From the NCBI GenBank assembly GCA_023259675.1, contig JALRGT010000003.1:1-64000 (forward strand): 64,000 nt of DNA, written 5' to 3'. The position numbers and the translations under genes were made by a program. Below the pieces are notes generated by a model that was not told the origin of the DNA, made no database searches, and saw nothing but the letters and a program-made list of their open reading frames with translations. This document shows, piece by piece, positions 1 to 6,918 of the stretch. Origin of the DNA: Flavobacterium sp. Its GTDB lineage: Bacteria > Bacteroidota > Bacteroidia > Flavobacteriales > Flavobacteriaceae. Each line of letters starts with the position of its first letter. Position 1 is the stretch's first letter.

Positions 1-49
1 AATTCGGTCATAATAGTATTATTCGAAATAAATTGAACCGCAAATTCGC
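1..49 (+). repeat. 49-bp exact direct repeat, copy 1 (copy 2 at 339-387)
   Basis: aattcggtcataatagtattattcgaaataaattgaaccgcaaattcgc at both positions. Confidence 0.9.
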
Positions 50-115
50 GGATTTTTTTTTGGTGGTTGCACTACATCTTATAAAAACAAAAAAGGATTG
101 AAGGATTTTATAATT

Positions 116-345
116 CTGTTGAGTATAATTAGTTTTTGGGTATAATTTTTCGTCAGTTCGAGTGAATTTTCAGAAAATGCGAAACGCTTTTTCGGAAAAT
201 TTGTATCGAGAACAGGACTAGCGCATTAAAAAAGGTTCTCGATACACGTCACTTCGAGTAGCGAAGCGTATCGAGAAGTTTTACTCCATTTCATTACGCA
301 AAAAACACTCGAACTGACGTTATCTGCAATTATATCTAATTCGGT
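116..345. repeat. degenerate copy of nested palindromic repeat element, with internal mini-module 247-277
   Basis: tctgttgagtataattagttttt...cgtcagttcgagtg (151) ... gtatcgagaac (213) ... gttctcgatac (235) ... cactcgaactgacg (320). Confidence 0.7.
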
Positions 346-387
346 CATAATAGTATTATTCGAAATAAATTGAACCGCAAATTCGCA
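339..387 (+). repeat. 49-bp exact direct repeat, copy 2
   Basis: identical to 1-49. Confidence 0.9.
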
Positions 388-501
388 AATTTTTTTTAAA
401 TCTAAATCTTCTGATTTTAATTAAACTAATCAGTGCTGATTCTGCTGTAAGCGATTTATTTATATTTCAAGTGTTTTTATGAAAATTTGCGAATTTGCGG
501 T
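374..501. repeat. inverted repeat accgcaaattcgcaaatttt / aaaatttgcgaatttgcggt
   Basis: perfect 20-bp arms at 374-393 and 482-501. Confidence 0.85.
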
Positions 502-626
502 AAAAAAACGCATGTATTTGCCTTTCATTAAATAAATAAAATGACAACTTACTTTTCTAACAAAACTTTATGAAACCAATCGGCAAACTATCCATGAAAA
601 ACTTTTTGGTTTACTCTCCTTTCGAA

Positions 627-634
627 TACTTTTG
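627..634 (+). promoter_or_regulatory. putative Bacteroidota -7 promoter box (TAnnTTTG)
   Basis: TACTTTTG 24 bp upstream of the DUF423 start, with a TTTTTGG stretch about 20 bp further upstream. Confidence 0.45.
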
Positions 635-657
635 CATAGAACTTAAACCGATATAAA

Positions 658-1044
658 ATGGATAAAAAAATAATTGCAACGGCTGCTCTTCTGGGAATGG
701 TGGCTATCATTTTGGGTGCTTTTGGAGCCCATGCTTTAAAAGCCGTATTGTCTCCAGAACAACTAATTACTTTTGAAACTGGTGTGCGTTATCAAATGTA
801 CCATGCCTTGTTTTTGTTTTTCATTGGGACAACAGCCTTGCTTGCAGAGAAAGCCAAAAAAATCATTTATAATTTGGTTGTCTTTGGGGTGCTTTTCTTT
901 TCGGGTTCCATCTATTTATTGGCTACGAATTCGGCCACACCATTTGATTTTAAAATCATTGGTTTTGTGACTCCTATCGGCGGACTGTTATTGATAGTGG
1001 CTTGGGGCATTTTATTATTTAAAGCAGTTCCCAAAAAAGCATAA
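658..1044 (+). CDS. DUF423 family small integral membrane protein
   Basis: 128 aa ORF with hydrophobic TM segments and 'LGAFGAHALK...' motif typical of DUF423; TACTTTTG -7-like box at 627-634 upstream. Confidence 0.85.
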   Translation: MDKKIIATAALLGMVAIILGAFGAHALKAVLSPEQLITFETGVRYQMYHALFLFFIGTTALLAEKAKKIIYNLVVFGVLFFSGSIYLLATNSATPFDFKIIGFVTPIGGLLLIVAWGILLFKAVPKKA

Positions 1045-1057
1045 AAGTATTAAAAGC

Positions 1058-1096
1058 AAAAACCCTTTCCTGTTACCAAACACAGAAAGGGTTTTT
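1058..1096. terminator. bidirectional intrinsic terminator
   Basis: aaaaaccctttc / gaaagggttttt inverted repeat between convergent genes. Confidence 0.75.
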
Positions 1097-1124
1097 ACTT
1101 TTAACGCAACTCCATCGGGAGAAT

Positions 1125-2327
1125 TTAGGGTAAAAAGGCATATCCTTTTTTTGATTTCCACAAAAAATATTTCTCCAGTAAGACTTTGTTAAAATCATAG
1201 AATACATTGGGTATCATAATCGCAAAAGCACGCGGTTTGAACAAGGAAGTAGACAGGATAAGGACTTCTTTTTTGCCGGCGTCCATAACACAAAGTCCCG
1301 GTATTCTTCCCCAAGCTTTTTTGATCAATTTGGTTTCCCCTTTTGACACCCTGATAATATTTTCGGCAACAATTTTGCCGGTTTCATCAGAGGGATACCC
1401 CGTTTTGGGAGAAGAGAAAGGAACTGATTTAGGCGTAAAAGGTAATTTTACGTCAATGGCAATTCCTGCAGCCCATATATTAGCATAATCTTGGTGTCTG
1501 TAATCATCCCCCACCGGAATGTATCCGGCAGCCGTCGCTTTTAAATCAGGTGAGTTGGTAACAAAATCGACCCCAACAAAAGGCGGCATCAGCATCGTGA
1601 AAGCGCTGGGCAATACTTCGCCTGAAGACAAAATAACTTGGTTTTCTTTCACTTCTTGAACACCAACTTCGGTTCTGTAATGAATATGAAACATTTTCAT
1701 AAAGGTTTTAAGCATCGTTTCTCCCATCGGCATTCCGCCAATTCCAAAATGCCCTAAATAATCCTCTGGTGTGATCCAGTACAAATCAACTTTCTTACGA
1801 ATATTTTGCTCGCGCAACCATTTTTCGATATTGAACAAAAATTCGTAAGCCGCACCCATACAACCGGCATTTTGGGTCGCTCCGATGACAATGGGACCCG
1901 GATTTTTTTTGAATTCTTCCAGTGCTTTTCTGATTTTCATCGCTCCATTTGGAGTTCCAACATAATGAGCAAATTCCTCTACTCCCGGAGCTACATCATA
2001 TTTCACCTTAGGACCTGTAGCAACAACTAAATTATCATATTTAAACTCGCCTTTCTCCGTGTAAACCGTTTGCGTTTTTGCGTTTACATTTAAGGCTTCT
2101 GCATGTACAAACTCGACTCCTTTTTTAGTCAACACATCTTCTTTTCGGAAGGAAATATCCTTGATTTCTCGTCTTCCGAAAGGAACCCAAATAAGTGATG
2201 GAATGAATAAAAACAAAGGTGATTTGTCTATCAAGACAACCTTGTGTTCTTTTTTGCCTTTTCTTTTTATTTCGAGAGCGGCTGTCATTCCAGCAAAACT
2301 TCCCCCAATTACTACTGTTGTTGTCAT
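1125..2327 (-). CDS. NAD(P)/FAD-dependent oxidoreductase, sulfide:quinone oxidoreductase-like
   Basis: N-terminal FAD Rossmann motif 'TTVVIGGSFAGMTAALEIKRKG'; 'VATGPKVKYD'; ORF track start 2387 trimmed to ATG at 2327; TATCTTTG box on the minus strand at 2360-2367. Confidence 0.8.
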   Translation of the reverse strand: MTTTVVIGGSFAGMTAALEIKRKGKKEHKVVLIDKSPLFLFIPSLIWVPFGRREIKDISFRKEDVLTKKGVEFVHAEALNVNAKTQTVYTEKGEFKYDNLVVATGPKVKYDVAPGVEEFAHYVGTPNGAMKIRKALEEFKKNPGPIVIGATQNAGCMGAAYEFLFNIEKWLREQNIRKKVDLYWITPEDYLGHFGIGGMPMGETMLKTFMKMFHIHYRTEVGVQEVKENQVILSSGEVLPSAFTMLMPPFVGVDFVTNSPDLKATAAGYIPVGDDYRHQDYANIWAAGIAIDVKLPFTPKSVPFSSPKTGYPSDETGKIVAENIIRVSKGETKLIKKAWGRIPGLCVMDAGKKEVLILSTSLFKPRAFAIMIPNVFYDFNKVLLEKYFLWKSKKGYAFLP

Positions 2328-2477
2328 ATCTTTATTTATTTTTTTTAAACTTTCTTTAACAAAGATACTCCGCATAAACAAATGCAAATGTAACCTAGGT
2401 CACACACAGTCAATTTTTTAGACGAATTAACACCTTTATTTGTAAACAAATAAAACACTCTGTAATTTCATTTATTT

Positions 2478-2663
2478 AAACCCGTTGGGTGCAATTAGTA
2501 AAAACGTCAGTTCGAGTGTTTTTTGTGCAGTAAAACGGAACAAAAAATGTATCGAGAACCGTTTTTAAAGATATTTTTCTTGTTCTCGATACAATTTTCT
2601 ATCGAAAATTACTCGAACTGACGAAAAACAATCATCAAAACTAATTACACCCAACGGGTTTAT
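2478..2663. repeat. full-length nested palindromic repeat element
   Basis: outer arms aaacccgttgggtgcaattag / ctaattacacccaacgggttt; inner modules 2505-2559 and 2582-2623. Confidence 0.85.
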
Positions 2664-2752
2664 TTAAGTAAAAAAGAATCATAAAAACCAACAATTCAAA
2701 GGGTATCCAAAATATAAATTTTATCTTTATATAAAGAAAAAAAAACTACCCC

Positions 2753-4354
2753 ATGAATAACGATACCACTGCCAAAATATCGTATTCACTACATGCAATC
2801 GGAATTGAAAATGCTGCTATTCATTATCAATTATCCGCTGGGGAATTGCATGAGAAAACGATTAAACTCCACCAAGGAATTGAAGTATCCAATGGTGCAT
2901 TGGCCATAAATACCGGAACTTTTACGGGTCGTTCTCCTCAAGACCGTTTTATCGTCAAAGATGAAATCACCAAAGATGAAGTTTGGTGGGGTGACATCAA
3001 TATCCCTTTCGAACCTAAAAATTTTGATACTTTGTACCAAAAAGTCACCCAGTACATTTCTGATAAAGAAATTTACGTTAGAGACTCTTATGTATGTGCA
3101 GACCCCAACTACAGACTCAATATTCGGGTGATAACCGAAACGCCTTGGGCTAATTTGTTTTGCCACAATATGTTTTTGAGACCCAAACCGGAAGAACTCG
3201 AAAACTTTTTACCGGAATGGACGTTGATTTGCGTACCCAGCTTTTTGGCCAATCCAAAAACAGACGGAACAAGACAAGGGAATTTTGCGATTTTAAATTT
3301 TACCAAAAAAGTCATCCTTATTGGCGGTACCGGTTATACGGGCGAAATGAAGAAAGGGGTTTTCTCGGCCTTAAATTTTATACTGCCCCTATTTAAAAAT
3401 ACGTTGCCGATGCATTGCAGTGCCAATGTGGGCGATGCGGATGACACCGCTATTTTCTTCGGATTATCCGGTACGGGGAAAACCACGCTTTCTGCCGACC
3501 CTTTAAGAAAATTAATTGGTGATGACGAACACGGTTGGACCAAAGAAAACACGATTTTTAATTTTGAAGGCGGCTGCTATGCCAAAGTAATCAACCTCTC
3601 CGAAGAAAACGAACCCGAAATTTTTAAAGCCATCCGAAAAGGAGCGCTACTGGAAAATATAATTGTAAAAAAAGGCACCAATGAGATCGATTATTCGGAT
3701 GTATCCATCACTCCCAATACCCGAGTGAGTTATCCTATTTACCATATCGATACCATTCAGCCCAATTCTATAGGCAAAAATCCAAAAAATATCTTTTTCC
3801 TGACCGCGGATTCTTTTGGAATTTTGCCTCCCATTTCCAAACTGACTCCGGGACAGGCTGCCTATCATTTTATCTCGGGTTACACCGCAAAAGTTGCCGG
3901 AACCGAAGAAGGAATCAAAGAACCACAACCGAATTTCTCGGCTTGTTTTGGCGCACCGTTCATGCCACTGCACCCTGCCCGATATGCCAAAATGTTGAGT
4001 AAAAAAATTCAAGAAGCCCATGTAAAAGTTTGGCTCATCAATACCGGATGGACTGGAGGTTCTTATGGAACCGGAAGCCGCATGAAACTGAAATACACCC
4101 GAGCCATGGTTACTGCTGCCTTAAACGGTCAATTGGACGATGTGCCATATAAAAACCATGAGGTATTCGGAATTGCCATTCCACAAAGTTGCCCAGAAGT
4201 GCCAAGTGAAATTTTGAATCCAAAAAACACTTGGAAAGATCCCGAATTATACGACCGGAAAGCGATGGAATTGGCACAAAAATTCAAAGCCAATTTCGAG
4301 AAATTCTCGGATTTTGCCAATGATGAAATTTTGACCGGTTCTCCGAAAGTTTAA
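2753..4354 (+). CDS. pckA: phosphoenolpyruvate carboxykinase (ATP)
   Basis: 'FFGLSGTGKTTLSADP' kinase motif, 'NTGWTGGSYGTGSRMKLKYTRAM', full-length 533 aa. Confidence 0.97.
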   Translation: MNNDTTAKISYSLHAIGIENAAIHYQLSAGELHEKTIKLHQGIEVSNGALAINTGTFTGRSPQDRFIVKDEITKDEVWWGDINIPFEPKNFDTLYQKVTQYISDKEIYVRDSYVCADPNYRLNIRVITETPWANLFCHNMFLRPKPEELENFLPEWTLICVPSFLANPKTDGTRQGNFAILNFTKKVILIGGTGYTGEMKKGVFSALNFILPLFKNTLPMHCSANVGDADDTAIFFGLSGTGKTTLSADPLRKLIGDDEHGWTKENTIFNFEGGCYAKVINLSEENEPEIFKAIRKGALLENIIVKKGTNEIDYSDVSITPNTRVSYPIYHIDTIQPNSIGKNPKNIFFLTADSFGILPPISKLTPGQAAYHFISGYTAKVAGTEEGIKEPQPNFSACFGAPFMPLHPARYAKMLSKKIQEAHVKVWLINTGWTGGSYGTGSRMKLKYTRAMVTAALNGQLDDVPYKNHEVFGIAIPQSCPEVPSEILNPKNTWKDPELYDRKAMELAQKFKANFEKFSDFANDEILTGSPKV

Positions 4355-4368
4355 ATTATTGGACATAA

Positions 4369-4410
4369 AAAAGCGAAGCAGTATCTAGTTTTGTATACTG
4401 CTTCGCTTTT
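4369..4410 (+). terminator. intrinsic terminator of pckA
   Basis: perfect 16-bp arms aaaagcgaagcagtat / atactgcttcgctttt. Confidence 0.8.
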
Positions 4411-4465
4411 AATTCTTAAAACCTAATATCTTTCTGGTAATGTTATTAAGTGAAGCGTACTTTAG

Positions 4466-4604
4466 CGTCACTTCGAGTGGTTTTTACAAGTAATGCGATA
4501 GCTTTACTTGTAAAAATTGTATCGAGAAGCCTGTAAATATTTGCGTTCTCGATACATTGTATTAAAAAAGCTGTCGCATTTTTAATAAAACACTACCATT
4601 GACG
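4466..4604. repeat. repeat-family copy with two modules, no outer arms
   Basis: cgtcacttcgagtg...gtatcgagaa (4466-4528) and gttctcgatac...cattgacg (4545-4604). Confidence 0.75.
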
Positions 4605-4617
4605 TTTCTATTAGAAA

Positions 4618-4642
4618 GGGCTTCGACAAGCTCAGCCTGACA
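4618..4642. repeat. gggcttcgacaagctcagcctgaca intergenic repeat
   Basis: exact gcttcgacaagctcagcctgaca string, a sequence recalled as recurring between genes in many bacterial genomes. Confidence 0.55.
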
Positions 4643-4744
4643 ATAATCACGTCATTTTGTATTGCTTTTTTTAGTTGAAAGAATTCTACCTCGAACTGAC
4701 GAATCCTTAACATGACCCTATTGGAATTTGGAGAAGCAAAATAA

Positions 4745-4792
4745 AAAAGGCTTTAGCCTAATCTTAATGTAGATTTGGACTAAAGCCCTTTT
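4745..4792 (-). terminator. intrinsic terminator downstream of phytase
   Basis: aaaaggctttag ... ctaaagcccttt hairpin just past the minus-strand phytase stop. Confidence 0.65.
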
Positions 4793-4800
4793 CTATTGCA

Positions 4801-5856
4801 TTACTTTTTAGCTGTATCAATCAATTGCTGAATGCTATCCCAACTGTAAAAATGAAAAGTCTTTCCGTTGCTCATCGCTACAAAAAGTCCGTTTTTATAA
4901 GCACCGCCTAAATTGACATTCGTTACATCGGCACCATCACATTCTATGGTCGCTGTGGGAACTTCGGCTAGCAATGGGAATTCGTTTGGATTTCCGTTTG
5001 CTCCTTCCCTCGGATAGACCATAAAGGTATTCGCTTGTTGGTTTGAAACCAAAATATAACCTTCGGTCGCCGATTTTTTGTAAATCGCAATCCCTTCATT
5101 ATCCGATTTGAAATCTCCTTGACCAAAAAGTGCCAATTCGGTATCGTTTTTAGTGGCTGGGTCAGCGTTGTATTTTCTGATTCCGAATTGCTCATCGCAA
5201 TAGAAAAGAGTTCCAAATTCGTTATCTACCGCAATGGCTTCAATTTCTTTTTTTCCGCTATAGGTTCCAAATTTACGCACTAGTTTTCCGCCAACATTTC
5301 CATTACCCGCATCTTCCAATTCGTACTGCCACAAATAACTTCCGGAAGGACCGTTTTTTCTGCCTACCACAGCAAAAATTTTATGATCACTTGGACGAGT
5401 ATACAATGCAATTCCCATCGGTCCGCGCATTTCTTCTCCTTCAAAAACAGGAATTCCGCCATTATCAATGGGTTTCAAATCAGGCAGGCTAAAAATACGG
5501 ATGCTGTTGGTTTCTCTTTCGGTAGTTACGGCAATAGCAACTTTTTCTCCATTTACCATTAATCCATACCCAATATCGACATTGTTGGGTCTTTGTAATG
5601 GAATCGATTTCTTGATGATTTTTCCATTCAAATCAAAAGCATACAAACCCCCATCGGTATCTTTATCGGTACCAATGATGATGCTTTTAGTCGCATCCGT
5701 TGGATGAATCCAAATTGCGGGATCATCGGTGTCATGAGGCAATTGTTGCGTTACTGTGATTGGTTTTATGGCGTCTTTACGAACAGGAGCCAATTTATCA
5801 CTGCAAGAGGCCAATGTAAGTCCCAAAAAAGCAATGGCTATATATTTCTTTTTCAT
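4801..5856 (-). CDS. beta-propeller phytase (3-phytase) lipoprotein
   Basis: lipobox 'LASCSDK', 'DDPAIWIHPTDATKSIIIGTDKD', 'RPNNVDIGYG', 'EAIAVDNEFGTLFYCDEQ' typical of beta-propeller phytase. Confidence 0.9.
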   Translation of the reverse strand: MKKKYIAIAFLGLTLASCSDKLAPVRKDAIKPITVTQQLPHDTDDPAIWIHPTDATKSIIIGTDKDTDGGLYAFDLNGKIIKKSIPLQRPNNVDIGYGLMVNGEKVAIAVTTERETNSIRIFSLPDLKPIDNGGIPVFEGEEMRGPMGIALYTRPSDHKIFAVVGRKNGPSGSYLWQYELEDAGNGNVGGKLVRKFGTYSGKKEIEAIAVDNEFGTLFYCDEQFGIRKYNADPATKNDTELALFGQGDFKSDNEGIAIYKKSATEGYILVSNQQANTFMVYPREGANGNPNEFPLLAEVPTATIECDGADVTNVNLGGAYKNGLFVAMSNGKTFHFYSWDSIQQLIDTAKK

Positions 5857-5857
5857 T

Positions 5858-6850
5858 TTATTTCTTTTTTTGAATTGTAGTTGTATAAATCACTTTTCCG
5901 TTTGCATCTACTACCTGCGCCAGCAAACTGGCATTATTTAATGCAAAAGTCATAAAACCGGCAGTTTCAGCAACAAACAATGTTCCTTCTCTACTTCCTG
6001 ATGGTCGCACTTCACAAGCTGAACCGGAAAGAAACTGCGTCGTATAACGTCCTTCGGGTTTTATGATTTGCAAATCATGTTCGTGACCGCAGAAATAAGC
6101 ATCTACTTTGTATTTATCGAATAAATCAGCGAACTTATTTTCAAAACTTTTAGTATCAACATTGTCTTTTCGTTTTCCACCGCTGTATAAGGGATGATGC
6201 CCAACGACGATTTTCCATTTGATGGTTTCGTCTGTAGTGGCCAATTCTTTTTCTATCCATTTCTTTTGCGCAGTGGTATCTTGCACTATTAAATTCTCAT
6301 ACATATCCGAACTCTTTTTGTAATAACTATCGATAAATGGTGAAGTATCCATCACCAACATTAATACTTTATTTCCATCTTTTAATTCGAATGTTTTAGA
6401 AAAATAAGTAGCAGGCATGTGCCAACGGCGACTCAATTTTGAATAATCTATCTCTGCTTGAATATTTCCCCGATAATCATGATTTCCCAATGCCACATAC
6501 CACGGATTTTGTAAACTATAATCCGTGTAAACCTGTTCAAAAGAAGCTATCCACGAATAATCCTGAGTGCTTTGCACGCCATTAGGATAAAAATTATCTC
6601 CTACAGCAACCACAAAATCAGATTCGATGGTAGCCGCTGCTTTTCCCATTTGAAGGGCTACTTTTTTTTGGTAGAACTGTCCGTAACGACCAAAATCCCC
6701 CATCAATAGGAAATTCAAACTCTTGCTTAGTGTTTGTAATTCGGGAATGTATCCGCCTTGATATCCTGACAATTCTATTTCTTCTTTTTGCTGTGCTGTT
6801 CCTCCTATTGATAGGAGTAAAAAGAATAGGCTGTATATTTTATTTCTCAT
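5858..6850 (-). CDS. metallophosphoesterase / purple acid phosphatase-like
   Basis: 'MGDFGRYG', 'VGDNFYPNG', 'ALGNHDYRG', 'VVGHHPLYSGG', 'CGHEHD' metallophosphatase motifs; signal peptide. Confidence 0.88.
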   Translation of the reverse strand: MRNKIYSLFFLLLSIGGTAQQKEEIELSGYQGGYIPELQTLSKSLNFLLMGDFGRYGQFYQKKVALQMGKAAATIESDFVVAVGDNFYPNGVQSTQDYSWIASFEQVYTDYSLQNPWYVALGNHDYRGNIQAEIDYSKLSRRWHMPATYFSKTFELKDGNKVLMLVMDTSPFIDSYYKKSSDMYENLIVQDTTAQKKWIEKELATTDETIKWKIVVGHHPLYSGGKRKDNVDTKSFENKFADLFDKYKVDAYFCGHEHDLQIIKPEGRYTTQFLSGSACEVRPSGSREGTLFVAETAGFMTFALNNASLLAQVVDANGKVIYTTTIQKKK

Positions 6851-6868
6851 ATTTTGTAAACGAAAAAG

Positions 6869-6892
6869 TGACAGGATAGTTATATCCTGTCA
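6869..6892 (-). other. intergenic hairpin between TonB receptor gene and phosphatase gene
   Basis: tgacaggata-gtta-tatcctgtca perfect 10-bp arms, followed on the minus strand by a short T run (ctttttcg). Confidence 0.5.
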
Positions 6893-6918
6893 ACTTCATT
6901 TCTATTTATATGTTTTTA

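Noticed and set aside
773-970. Short overlapping ORF inside the DUF423 gene (and many similar antisense/alternate-frame ORFs in the track)
   Set aside because: Fully overlaps a confident CDS in another frame with no recognisable domain or signal; typical spurious six-frame ORFs.
2328-2387. 20-aa N-terminal extension of the FAD oxidoreductase in the ORF track
   Set aside because: The Rossmann motif begins at MTTTVVIGGSF (ATG 2327) and a TATCTTTG promoter box lies at 2360-2367, within the proposed extension.
6869-6892. Counting the phytase-cluster hairpin as a seventh direct-repeat promoter
   Set aside because: Only one ACAGGA copy in each orientation; no 10-bp direct repeat partner, so it does not match the PUL promoter pattern.
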